Assembly: GCF_001522545.3 (NCBI RefSeq)
Contig: NC_031769.1
Location: 15,050,256-15,114,255 of the forward strand
DNA: 64,000 nucleotides
Reading direction: 5' to 3'
From: Parus major
Taxonomy: Eukaryota > Chordata > Aves > Passeriformes > Paridae
Shown here: positions 22,301 through 33,219 of the stretch, piece by piece
How positions within the stretch are numbered: the stretch's first letter is position 1
How the letters are laid out: every line of letters starts with the position of its first letter
Notes under the pieces: model-generated
What the model saw: the letters and a program-made list of their open reading frames with translations, nothing else
Database searches by the model: none
Told to the model about the DNA's origin: nothing
Made by a program: the position numbers and the translations under genes

Positions 22301-24180
22301 GTTTCCTTTGATGATCTCTGACTGCAGGTTTCACCCATGTCCACTTTGGCAGAGCCCCAGGAGTTGGCTTCCACCATTGCAGACCCAAAAATGCATCTGG
22401 ACATCGCTGAAAGATGTCAGGAGCTGGAGAAGCCACCATTTCTTCTGTTTGTTTATTCTAGTTGTTAATCTCCTGTCACTGATTAGATGTTTTTAACTAA
22501 TTTCTCAGTTGAATTTGCCTGGAGTTAAGCCTCAGCTTTTGGTTCTTGTTATGTTTTTTTCCCCTGCAATAAAGAGCTCTGCTGTGCCTACAATTGCTGC
22601 ACATGATGGTATTTATGATTTGTAATCACATAATTTCTTGACCTTTTTGATCAGACCACCAGGCTGAACTCCCTGTCCCAGAGAAATAACTTAGAGATAG
22701 GAGAGCTGAACAGAAATGCTAATTTTGTGCTAGACTGGCTCTACACACAGCTGAGTGCATGGGACCAGGTTACCCTGTTTAACATTACTGATACAGGAAC
22801 ACAGGTCATGAACATGGATGATGGTTGGGAGATCAAACTCTTTGAAAGGATTTGAACGATTCCCCATCCTCTGCAACAACTTTTTTCTTTTTTTTTGTTT
22901 CAGTAAAGATGAAAGGTCAAACTGTAAAACTTTGTGCTTTTTCAGTATTTCCCTTCCTTGTGAATTACACAGGTGTTTCTTTCCTCAGCATCTTCTGCTT
23001 TATTCACCCTTCTTCGTTCTTATGAAAACACAACAGTATTTACTGTCTTATCCTGGTTTAGATCAAATTACAACGAAGCTGCCAGTCTCTCCCTGGGGAT
23101 GTGTGTATAAACAATTGTGTTTCTTTATGTAAGCTCCAGGATCAGTAGCTGTAACAGGAGGACTCCAGCGGGCAGGGAGCACAGCCTGGAGAGGAGCTGC
23201 CCCACAGCTGATGGCAAGTGCCTGACCCTGGCCTGCACCACAAGGGACCCATGATGGTGGGTGTGTGTCTGTGTGTGCAAAAGAGGGATTCAGGGAGCCC
23301 AGGAGCAGATGCAGAGAAGGAACAGGCTGGCAGCTGGCATTCCAGACCACACAGAGTGACTTGGACACAAGGAAAAATTTGGGAGGGCACCATAAGAAAT
23401 TTCATTTTGAATTGGGAGTAAATAATAATTGTCTCTGGTAGCATGAGCCATCCTGTGCCCAATGCACTCTTTGTAAGTCTGTAAAGAAAAGGGATTACAT
23501 TGAGGAAATAATTTATCAATTTTCTTCTTCTAATAAATATAATCTGCAGGATCCAAAACTCTGGCTACATACTTAGTTTGGGAAAAGGTAGTGTATTTTC
23601 CAAGTAGCAAAATAAACTGATAAAGTGAGTTTGCAGTGGTACCTTTGTCAAGGTGTTCTGGGGTATCTCCTGCATTCACTGTGAAGATGAATCTGGCATC
23701 CCAGCTTTTTTTGTTCACTGGAGCTGGGAGTGTGGGGCTGGAGATCCTGGAGCAGAGGACCAGCTGTCCTCTCTCACCTCATGGATGTCATACCAACACT
23801 TTTAAGTCCCTGTAGCAGATACACAGATAATTTGGTCTCAAACAGCTTTTCAGAAAATTATAGCTTCTCTATAGAGATGGCTGGCAGGACACACAGCTGG
23901 ATTTTGGGATGGTACATAACACTGATTCCAGCAGCTCCAGCACCTTGCTCCCAGCCCTGGCCTCAGCCAGCAGCTCTGGACACAAACAGCCCTGTTCCCA
24001 GTGGGGTGAGCCATGGTCTGCTGGCTCCCAAGCTCTCATGGACCACAAGCCAGACATCAGCCAAGTGACCATTCCTGTTTTAGCAGCAGGTTCTTCATAT
24101 TGGCTGAACCTCTGGTGTTATTTACCTTCCTTGCTGCTAAAAATAGTAATTGCAGCATCTATTAATTAATTCATTTTTGC
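19398..24180. other. Unique noncoding sequence, 4.8 kb
   Basis: No gene or transposon recognised. Open frames are short and on both strands. A C-rich run lies at about 21100-21116. The plus frame at 20363-20569 is hydrophobic but has no known family. Nothing else stands out. Confidence 0.5.
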
Positions 24181-24230
24181 CTTTTTTTTTTTTTTACACC
24201 TAAGAAGAATTAATTAATTTTTTAAGGTGG
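24140..24230. other. AT-rich block with facing ATTAATTAATT runs and a T-tract
   Basis: ATTAATTAATT (about 24161-24171) and AATTAATTAAT (about 24208-24218) are reverse complements around a run of T at about 24182-24195. Low-complexity AT sequence makes chance pairing likely. Confidence 0.5.
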
Positions 24231-24299
24231 GGTAGTGCAAAGATGATCAATGCTGTTGCATAGCAGCAGTAACTTAAAAACATCCCAGAAGAATCCTTT

Positions 24300-24317
24300 C
24301 TCTCTCTCTCTCTCTCT
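24300..24317. repeat. (CT)9 microsatellite
   Basis: A short, pure dinucleotide run. Confidence 0.95.
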
Positions 24318-24540
24318 TTTCTTTGTGACTGCAAGAAATATTGAAAACAAATCTCCTCATTTACTTGCAGCTTGAGATTTCTGCCAAGTGTATGTTTATG
24401 TCCAGTTAGAAAGACTGGGGGTATAATGGAAGTGTTGAAATTTTGTCAAGGAGTCCAGGGCTGTCTGATGACATATACTAAAAGGTCAGTCCTGTTTGCT
24501 GTTAAAATCGGTGGTAACACTTCCTTTAAATTCATGGGGA

Positions 24541-24560
24541 AACAGGATACAACAGGATAC
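24541..24560. repeat. 10-bp tandem duplication
   Basis: AACAGGATAC occurs twice in a row. Confidence 0.9.
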
Positions 24561-24688
24561 AAAATTTGTATCTGTCTTGGTAGGAGGTTTCTTGTTCCTC
24601 TAGAATGTGCCTTCAGATGATCTCATGATCCCTGTTGCCCCTGTGTGCTGGCAAGGTCCTCAAGCACTTACAGCGCTCGGACGTGACA

Positions 24689-24882
24689 GTGTGACAGATC
24701 ACCTGCAGTCCTCNNNNNNNNNNNNNNNNNNNNNNNNNNNNNNNNNNNNNNNNNNNNNNNNNNNNNNNNNNNNNNNNNNNNNNNNNNNNNNNNNNNNNNN
24801 NNNNNNNNTGTGACAGATCACCTGCAGTCCTCATGTGACAGATCACCTGCAGTCCTCGTGTGACAGATCACCTGCAGTCCTC
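24689..24882. repeat. 25-bp minisatellite with gap
   Basis: The unit is GTGTGACAGATCACCTGCAG followed by TCCTC (25 bp). One copy is visible before the gap (24689-24713) and three after it (to 24882), almost identical apart from a G/A at the unit joint. There are no unique spacers, so it is not a CRISPR array. Each unit carries a CTGCAG site and an E-box-like CACCTG. Confidence 0.96.
24714..24808. other. Assembly gap of 95 N
   Basis: The gap falls inside the 25-bp minisatellite. The distance between matching unit positions across it (119 bp) is not a whole number of units. Confidence 0.99.
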
Positions 24883-27800
24883 GTGTCACCAGAGGGGCAG
24901 CAGGCTGGGATACAGTGTTTTTTCATAAGCATTATCAAATTTCCTCTGCAACACTGTAGAATAAATGGAAAAACTGCTTTCATCAAGAAAACAAAGGAAA
25001 CATACTTTATAGCTTCCTCGGGATTTCAGATGGATGCAGTTGAAAGGAAGTTCCCTACTCTGTTTCCAAATAAAAGTTAAAGTGGACACCTGGGTTTTGC
25101 CCTCAGTGAAAGGGCAGAGACAGGCTCCCTGTCACACCTTACACAAGGCAGCTGCCCTATGTACTCAGAGCTCTGCTATGAGTCCACTGCATATTTTGCT
25201 GAAGAAGTTACCAGAGCTTTAATGGGACGTGGTTAATCACATCAAGAAGTGAATACAGTTCCTCTACATTTCCATCCTGCTGCAGGACTCCAGCTACCAT
25301 TCAACTATTTGAGATATCCTCTATCTCCAGAATGCACAAAATCTAAAGTTTTGACACAACTAAGTTACAGATCAAAATTTTGGACTTAATTCCTGGTATT
25401 GTACAGAAATTGCCCCAGATTTTCCTTAGAACAGGAACAAATATGATCTTCCAAAGATTAAAGTATGTTTTCTGTTAGGAACTGACATTTTAATCTGAAT
25501 GAAATGTTTTTGGTGAAGATTTAAAATGTCTGTTCTTGGCTTACATCCCTACACCCAGTTTTGGATTTCAAAGGTCGGCAGTGTTAGAAGGTAAGATTCT
25601 GATTCAGACCACATCTACTGACAACAAATATGTTGCTCTGATTTTTTTTTTCTCTTTTCTCCTTTTAAACACAAGAACAGCCACCACAGCATAACCAAAA
25701 AATACTCCTTTGTAATTTTGTACTTTCCCAAACATTCAAAGAAAACAACAGAGTTAATGCTCATCTGTGGTGACAGCCACTTCCACCACCCTTTCCCTCT
25801 TTAACCCTCTCTGTCCCTGCCTTGAATCCTCCCAGTGAGCTGCAGACTCATTTCCACACCAATCATCTTCCATGGCACTGTTGCATTTTCATGGAGGAGA
25901 AAAATATAGTGTTTGTGCATCAAAGCACCTTAAACTCCCACAGGGACAGCTTACACTACTGAGCAGATGTAAGTTTTACCAGATATAAGTTTCACCTGGC
26001 AAGATTCTGGGATGTGTTTTGTTGTGTTTTTATTACAAATACATAAATAGGAGGTGTTGGAAAGCTTGCAGATTTTAATCAGTTTTTTAGGTCTTCCTTT
26101 TTTCAGTGTCTTTGAAAATTCAAGATAAATCAGCTGTGTCCAAGGGCATTGCTATCTACCCAGCTCCTGACCCTCACCCCTGTGCCTCATTCCAACACAC
26201 ACAAAAGAGACCCTGGGGAAAACCTTTTGAAGCTGAACACTAAATCACATGTGAAAATGGAAAATCAAGTTCATTTAAAAAAACCCCAAACTATATCGTT
26301 AAAGTTATTTTAGACCTTGTGGAATGCTTTGGGTTTGCAAACACTGACTGAGAAGCACTGTGCAGGGAGGGGGAAGCTGTCCCCTTGCAGCAGAGGCAGC
26401 CCCTGTCAGCACAGCAGAGCCAGGACTTTCTCACAGGTCCATCCTTCCACCCACTCAGACTGGTCTCCCTTGCAGGGCACTGTCCAGCCTTTCCTGAGGA
26501 CAGAAGAAGCAAGGAAACACTATTCAGGTACTAGACTGATATAATTCACACCCATTACAAGCAGGCTGTTTTTTATAGGGGCGCACTCCCAGCGAGGGAA
26601 GTCCTGTCACTAGTCCTGGAGAAGGACTTGCAGACCCTCCAACACCTCCTGGACATCAGTGACAGCAGTTGTGTCCCTTGACCTGAGCTCTCTCTAAGTT
26701 CTGGCCAGGAATGATGAATTGAAATGGCAGGTCCTGCCAGTGTAAGGGCTCCTGCTCTGGTGGGACAGCACTGCTGAGCAGTGTGCTGAGTGTGCAGGGG
26801 ACTGTGCAGTGCTCACCACAGAGCCCTGAGCCCGCTGGCCATGTGTGCTGACAAAGTACTCACCTCACCTTGGCACAGCAATAAGGCTGCTCTCACAGTG
26901 AGCCAGGCTCCAGCAGCCCTGCCACAGGACACAAACCCTTGGTGATGAATCCAACTGCAAAGGTGGGGAGGGGGAATCAGAAGGCAGAATCTTGCACAAA
27001 ATGCCTCAGGACTTCAGACAACCGCATGTTTATATGATCATTGGAATTGTCTTCTCACCCTATTTCCATCTTCTCAGCTTGCTGGTTATTGTGCCTTCAC
27101 TGTCTTCCTAGGTTACTGCAGCCCAGAGTTCCAAGGATGGTTCAGGTCTGCAACAAACAAGTCCTGTTATGTAGATTCATTAGGGTATTTCATTGATTAA
27201 TGGTGCCAGAGGTTCTGGGAAGAATTGCTTCCATGCAAGGTGCTTCTAGCAAAGATAAGAGACTGCACAAAGTTTGGAAAGGAGAAATAGAGAAACCTTC
27301 ATGGACTAGCTTATTAGCTGATGTGCTGTTTACTGGACATTTATTTTTCACCTGAGATCTCTTTCTGTAACACTTTTTCTCTCTGCTTTCCTCCCTAGTC
27401 TCTCCTGTGAGATGTTTTGCAAAGACTGAAGCAGAAAGTTGGTCTGCTCACCCTCACTCATTTGCAAAGCCCTGCTGCTGTGGTTCCTCCTCTCCAGAGT
27501 GATGTGCTGCCTTTGTGTGACAGCCTGGCAAAGGGCAGCCATGCCCTGTCAGGAGCACACCTGAACCATCCCAAAGCCTCTCACCAGGCATTCAGTCCTT
27601 GTGCATTTCTCACAACTCTTTTGACACAGGTAACATCTTCAGCTGTGTTACTCCAGCAGATCTGCATGGAGAGAAGCACAGGCCATGAGCAAGAGAGCAG
27701 CCTGGAGCAGAATTCACTCAAGCAGCCCCAGGCATTGCTGTGGGGCTGGATGCTGCTCCTTCTCCCCACTGCAAGGCTGCCTTCATGTACTTGAAAGGCA

Positions 27801-27987
27801 GACACCCTCCTCTGCTTCTGCATGGCCAGCAACAACCACAGACGAGTGTTTCCCTGCAAATGCTGGTGTCCTTGCCTCTGTAATCACACATGAGAGAGAT
27901 GGAGAGATGGAAGGAGGGGAGAAAATGGGAGGCAAACTCTGCTCTGCTTTTGGTATTTCAATCCCTTCCTGAATATTTTCCTGTGGG
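24883..27987. other. Unique noncoding sequence, 3.1 kb
   Basis: No gene recognised. Small items are a 16-bp duplication at 25965-25996 and the 15-bp palindrome CACTGCTGAGCAGTG at 26769-26783. A moderately GC-rich piece lies at about 26580-26900. An LTR origin for it was considered but no boundary motif was found. Confidence 0.5.
25965..25996. repeat. 16-bp tandem duplication
   Basis: AGATGTAAGTTTTACC is followed directly by AGATATAAGTTTCACC, with two mismatches. Confidence 0.85.
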
Positions 27988-28017
27988 AAAAAAAAAAAAA
28001 ATAAGAAAAAAAAATAA
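27988..28017. repeat. A-rich tract
   Basis: A run of about fourteen A, then TAAG, then A9 with interruptions. No retrocopy or LINE body is recognised beside it. Confidence 0.9.
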
Positions 28018-30125
28018 AGAAGGCATAATTAAAGAGATTTTTATTCTATCCAGAAGAGGAGCATTTGGTCAGAACACGAATGGGAGGTCCATTGCCAGCC
28101 CTCCCCAGACATTCAGTTTTCTCTTATAGCAGGATGTCTGCTGGTCAGACACAACAAAACCCTTCCCAAGCCTGCCTGGGAGCTCCACACTGATGGCAGA
28201 CCCCAAGCCAGGAGCTGGATGTGCCTGGCAGTAGTATAGCCTTGAGTGACCACTTGCCTAACTACTAACTCCACGACTTGCAGGTCGATTTATCTCATCC
28301 AGCCCCACATCACAACCCACCCAAATCAGGACTGCTTATCTTCCATCCACAGTCAAAACACTCAGAAAGTCCTGGTTTTATTAGTATCCCAGGAGAGGAA
28401 AGGATGGATATGGGGCAAGGGAAAGCAGCTGGCCTAGAGGTTCAAGGTGACACTCTGAAGAATGTTTGTGGGCAGTGATAGTGCCTGGGAGAAGTCTCCT
28501 TGAGAATGGCCATAATGTCTCATTCCTCAGCCTCAGAAATCAGTGGGGCTACCCTCACCCTGCAAGGACTAAAAGAGGAAGTGGACCCAGCCATCCATCA
28601 CCCCCACCTTTATGTGGGCACAAATATTAAGCTGCCCAGATTGGACCCTGAATGCCTCCCACAGCCAGGAGGTGAAGTTAGGCAGAGCAGAAGGGCTTGG
28701 GCTGCTGCCTCTGCTGCTGGGGCTGGCTCTGGAGGAGCAGGGCTGTGGTACCCCTGCAAGTGGGGAGAGGTGCTGTGGTAGCCCTGGAAGCCATCCTGCA
28801 GCATTTATCTGAAGGGCTGTACAGAACAGAACATACAGCCAGAACACCACAACTGGCTGCTGAGCTGGACGGTGCCATACTCAGCACTGCCATCTGCCAC
28901 AGCGCTCTGAGCTCTCTTCCTGACAGTGCTCTCTTAAAAGGCTGTGCAGAGCCCTGGACGGGAGCAGGAGACACACAGACTGTGCCACAGCTGCCATCCA
29001 TGGGGACAGCTTTGACCTGTGAGAAGAGGTCTGTGGGCAGACAGCCCCTGTACCCTCCAGCCTCTCTTCCTGGAGCACATGAGCTGGCTCAGACCCACTG
29101 GAGTCCTTTGGCCACAGCAGCAGGGGAGACTGTTCCTGCAGGGCTGCTGGTCCCCACGCTCCAGGATGCCAGGCAAAAGGTACCAGGAGGTGTAAGAAGG
29201 CAGTAAAGTAGAGTCAGACATGCACTCCCCACAGGGGGTGACACGGCTGGCCCTGGTGACCCCGGGAAGCTCCTGCTGTCTCGGGGAGTGCAGAGGCACG
29301 CACGTACACAGGGGCTGTGCTGGACAGCCCGGGCCACAAACAGGTTTTATCAGTGCAGACATAGAGAGCACAGAGCTTCAGGCACTGCCATTTGACAGCT
29401 TTCTGATATCAGTAGTGAGAGGTCAGGGGTTCCATGGGGACTGGAGAGCTGACAAATGTGACCCACTAAGGGAAGAGCTACGTGCTTTAGATGCTCAGAC
29501 ATCTCAGCCTCTTTTCCTGGTGCTGCTCAGCCTTTGAGCAGAAGCTGTGATGTGCACAGAACCCCTCCCTCACTGTTGGGAAGCCACACCTAAACCCACT
29601 AACCCTTAGCCCTGGTGGGCATGCACCCTCTGCCTTTTACACAATCACCTGCACACACAGCGAGTCACAGCCTACATGTCCAGGAAGTTTGTATGAGAGA
29701 AGGCTTCAAATCGGCGCCTTAACAAACAGAGCTAAAATAGGGGCATATTTTATGTTTTATGTTCTTATTATAGGATATTTACAGGGGCAAATATCACTTT
29801 CTCACTTAGAATAATATCAGAACAGTTTCCAATGCCTCCCATGAATAAAACTCAAGTAAATTTGTGTTCAAAATGTTTTTAATTTTTACAGGGAGTTGCC
29901 CATGAATAAGTGTCAAACCAAGAACTATCACACAGATCAGTTGATGAGCAGAGGCAAGAGATTAGTTACACATTGGTTCTGTACTGGGTTAGATGTTGCA
30001 AAGACAATTAGTAAGAAGGTCAAGGGAATAAAAATAAGTAGGAGCATGCCCATTTTTCTCACGGTTGTGGTGAGACCCCAAAGAGGTTTTCTGTTCATCC
30101 CAGAATGGTCAGATATGTTATATCC
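28018..30125. other. Unique noncoding sequence
   Basis: Between about 28500 and 29540 there are many overlapping open frames on both strands, up to 169 codons. They owe their length to GC-rich composition, show no domain I recognise and no consistent splice sites. Around 29230-29340 a handful of CpGs cluster. Confidence 0.45.
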
Positions 30126-30130
30126 CCACA

Positions 30131-30153
30131 TTTTATTGGCTGAGCCAATAAAA
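30131..30153. promoter_or_regulatory. Perfect 23-bp palindrome with divergent CCAAT boxes
   Basis: TTTTATTGGCT (30131-30141) and AGCCAATAAAA (30143-30153) are exact reverse complements around a single G. The palindrome holds CCAAT on both strands (the NF-Y core) and AATAAA on both strands. It could serve as a two-way CCAAT element or as paired polyadenylation signals, for instance from an LTR. Those roles are inference. Confidence 0.8.
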
Positions 30154-30360
30154 GCCACTCTTTCCCCATGGGCTGGTGCCACCAGACAGCCAAACCAGGG
30201 CCTGTCCACACAGCATAGTGTAAGTTTATTTACTCTTGTTTTACAGTTCTGTTATCTTTTGTTTTCAGCCATGAATGCTAACAAACTTGATGAGAATTAG
30301 AAAATCACTTAGAAGAGGAACAGCAAAAGGAATTTCCTCTGTATGGGACTATTTGCTTTA

Positions 30361-30387
30361 ATGTAAATTATCTAAAGATAATTACAA
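30361..30387. repeat. Imperfect short hairpin
   Basis: TGTAAATTATC and GATAATTACA pair across TAAA with one bulged A. AT-rich and short, so weak evidence of function. Confidence 0.55.
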
Positions 30388-30479
30388 GGCTCCATGATGA
30401 TATTATTTGCTCATCTCTTTGTTCTCAAAATACTTTTTTTTCCAAGCAAAATGAGGTTTCAAACACATTGGTAATATCT

Positions 30480-31130
30480 CCTGTGGACTAAATATTAATC
30501 ATTAAATCAAAGTAATAAATACAGAAATTCTGCCTAGTTATTCAGACATGCAAATCCCTAATTGTGTGGGAAGCTGCTCAGATGGGCTTTAGTTTCAGCG
30601 GGAGATAAAATGCCACAGAGCCAGTACAGTATCTGTGTCACTACAAGATTTACAGCCTGATTCCCTGCCTGGAAACAAAGGAACAAATAGCTGCATGTCA
30701 CGCACTGAACTGAAACATTATGGATTATATTATTACTTGAGTTTCTACAGGACTTCTCAGTGGGGGAAAAAAAATTCTATTAACTCTCTTTTACGACTAC
30801 CAGCAGGGCAACGTGAAGAGAATAATCTCCTCCATTTATAAGGTCTGGGGGCCTTAAAACCTGAATAGCAGGCCAGGAGCTTTGTCACAAGGCCTGTCTG
30901 TTTCCTTTTCTTCATAAAATTCCTATCTCCATTAATCTGTGTTTATTTTCCTTCTGCTTTTTAATTTGCTTAATGGACTTCAGTTGAAATCTCTCCTAGA
31001 AGTCAGAGGAAAGTAAACTCTGATAAATCCTTTGGGACTTAATAGTCACAGTTAAGCACTTCTTGGGATTATTTTGTCTGACTTTCATCTTTGCTGCTGC
31101 AGAAATGTCGGCTGCCGAGTACCGCAGCCC
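30480..31130. promoter_or_regulatory. Candidate conserved noncoding element cluster
   Basis: Non-repetitive sequence with the texture of vertebrate developmental enhancers. ATGCAAAT, the POU octamer, lies at 30548-30555, and ATTGTG, a SOX-type core, lies at 30561-30566, five bases away. TAAT/ATTA cores occur at about 30490-30505 and 30930-30975. The plus frame at 30635-30841 shows no known protein. Conservation itself cannot be judged here. Confidence 0.3.
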
Positions 31131-31679
31131 TAACCCCATGACTTAAGAGCCTGGGAACAAACTGACAAAAGATATCCCTCTTTCCTCCTTTCTTTCTCTT
31201 TCTGCAGGCATGGGGATTCTACAAGACTAGATTTAAACCTGTGAAAGGCAACTAGGGTGTCCTCCATGCATTTGCCCCATGCAGAAACCATGCCAGAGGC
31301 TCAATGCTCTCTAAGATGCCAGTCTCTGCCAGTGTCTCCCACTCCCAGACTTTGGTTTCCAGGAGAGGAAGAAGGAAGTTCCAGCTGGGCAGGAACTGCT
31401 GTGGGTTATACTGGACCCAGGGTGAGTGCTGGGAAGCACAGCCTGGTCTGGGCAGCTCCAGCCTCAGCTCTCCCTCAGCTCCTCCATCACACAGCCTGGC
31501 ACTGTCTCACCTCAGCTCCCAACACAGATGGGGTAAGGAGGGCATTTCAGACCCCAGCCTCATGTGGAACCTGAACCCTGGCAGCTCATGATGGGCATCA
31601 GAGCCCTCCTGCAGTAGGCGAGACCTGTGACATTTCCTTGTTCCCAGTCCTACTGGCATCATCTGCTCAGTAATGTTTC

Positions 31680-32090
31680 ATGTTATTAATCTATTATTTT
31701 CTTTTCAATAGGTTGGCTTTGAATGACAGCCAACATCGGTATTAGTCTCTAAATACCTTTTTTGTTAGAAGTCCAAATCCTTTATATTCTAACTCATATA
31801 CTACTTTCTATGTAGCAGATTTATTTTTGCACAACATTTATTCCTGCAGGATTCACTTACTCAGAAATTGCATTGTATAATTAGGTCCCAGCTGCCTATT
31901 TCTAATACTGAACAAAGGTTTGCTTTATTTTTCGTTTCAGCAATTTACTTTTTCATTTAAATTCTCCCATGTATGATAGACATAAGTAATTAGGTCCCAT
32001 TGCACCAACGTTTCTATTTCACTTGTCTAATGATCAGACTTTAAAAAAAATACTTCCACGGTTTTGCATGTGGCTGGAGCAATTTACACA
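31680..32090. promoter_or_regulatory. Candidate conserved element with repeated TAATTAGGTCCCA
   Basis: AT-rich, non-repetitive sequence in which the 13-mer TAATTAGGTCCCA occurs at 31878-31890 and 31987-31999. The repeat contains the homeodomain core TAATTA and is otherwise in unrelated surroundings, so it does not look like a recent duplication. Confidence 0.3.
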
Positions 32091-32235
32091 TTTCCATCCA
32101 TAATGAAACTGAGGCATGAAGCAAAGGGAAGCACTTAGAGCTGAGTTGTCTGACTGACAAAATGGGCAGCCCATTGACTTCTAATCCAGATTTTACTTCT
32201 ATTTTTGCCCAATCTGACTCTAGATGGAGGGCAAT
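32090..32235 (+). mobile_element. Possible diverged MIR-like SINE relic
   Basis: GAAACTGAGGCATGAAGCA (from about 32105), then AATCCAGATTTTAC, then a block near TCTGACTCTAGA follow the order seen in the core of MIR-type SINEs (a GAAACTGAGGC block, an AACCCAG-like block, a TCTGACTCC-like block). Divergence is high and the assignment is from memory. Confidence 0.35.
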
Positions 32236-32880
32236 TTGTTCCTAAAGAAAATTTCCATACTCCCGTTTTTGTTTGACCCACTTGGTAAAGTTGTTAGCTG
32301 TGAATGCACGGGCTTGTCTCAGATGCATTAAGACGGTGGTCATGGAGAAGGTAATTCTGGACATTTTTGTGAAAACACACCATCACATGCTGGAGGATAA
32401 GCTGAACCCATATGACAGTGTATCCAGCCTTGACTACTTTGCCTTGCATCTGTTCTTCTTTCCTTGGTTCAGAAGGGCTCAGCCCCCAACACGCTAACCA
32501 TAAATCCCAGGAATTCCTTCATTACAACACAAATTGTCTGAGTGTATTTTCTTCTGGTACTCAGTGGTCATCCACAGCCTCAGCTTGCTCCTTTGTAGCA
32601 CCATCTGTCAGCAACAATGAGAGATTAAGGGCTGGAAGTCAGTGAGGGCAGGTGGAAGGTACAACTCTAGGGTCTGAAGGCCTTATTTAAAACAGGGATC
32701 CAGCCCTGAAGGATACCAGCAAAGGGACATCACAAGGAAATTTGCTCTTTGGAATGACTGAAGGCTTTGTCCAGCTGTGGTGGCTGCCACCGTTGCTACA
32801 CAGGGCAGATAAACACAGGTCAGGGCACAGGCAAGCACAAAGCTGTGCTGGATGCTGAGCCCTCCCAAGAAGCCAGGTGA
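32236..32880. other. Unique noncoding sequence
   Basis: No gene or repeat recognised. The minus-strand open frames at 32683-33150 overlap the weak exon candidate on the other strand and match nothing known. Confidence 0.5.
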
Positions 32881-33219
32881 ATGTGCCTGTGGTTTGCTCT
32901 GCAGAGGGTGGTGCTGCTGGCGTGCCTGCTGCTGGTGTCCTGGCTGGCCATGGGCCAGCACAGGGTGTCTGCACTGCTCCACAGGCATGGCAGGGAGCAG
33001 GGGGCTCAGCAGCCAGTTACACAAGCTGCTGGAGACAAATGGCCAGGAGCCCTGATCTGGAGCTCTCAGAGCAGGAACAAAGGTGAGGATTCTGTATCTG
33101 CTTCTGTGAAACTCACACCAAGCAAGGAAAAGCTGCACAGCTTGGCCCACAGTGATAAAGCACAGATTGGACCCTGCTCAGATGAGACACTTTCCATGGG
33201 TGGACAGGAGCCCCTGTAG
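32881..33219 (+). other. Open frame with signal-peptide-like start (weak gene candidate)
   Basis: This 112-codon plus-strand frame begins with a basic and hydrophobic stretch (residues about 6-24, with a Leu/Val-rich core VVLLACLLLVSWLAMGQ) that would pass as a signal peptide. A hydrophilic part with some basic residues follows. A splice-donor-like sequence, ACAAAG then GTGAGG, lies at 33082/33083, and a CTCTGCAG acceptor-like site lies at about 32897-32904. The start context is poor (T at -3). I recognise no hormone or neuropeptide motif. The Leu run comes from CTG-rich DNA, so chance is the likelier explanation. Confidence 0.12.

Noticed and set aside
24689..24882. CRISPR-like array
   Set aside because: The repeats are directly adjacent with no unique spacers, in a vertebrate genome.
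28500..29540. Cluster of long overlapping open frames
   Set aside because: Present on both strands of GC-rich sequence, with no domains and no consistent splice sites.
29896..30300. 134-codon open frame and possible LTR
   Set aside because: No known protein. No LTR ends, primer-binding site or target duplication found. Only the palindrome is retained as an observation.
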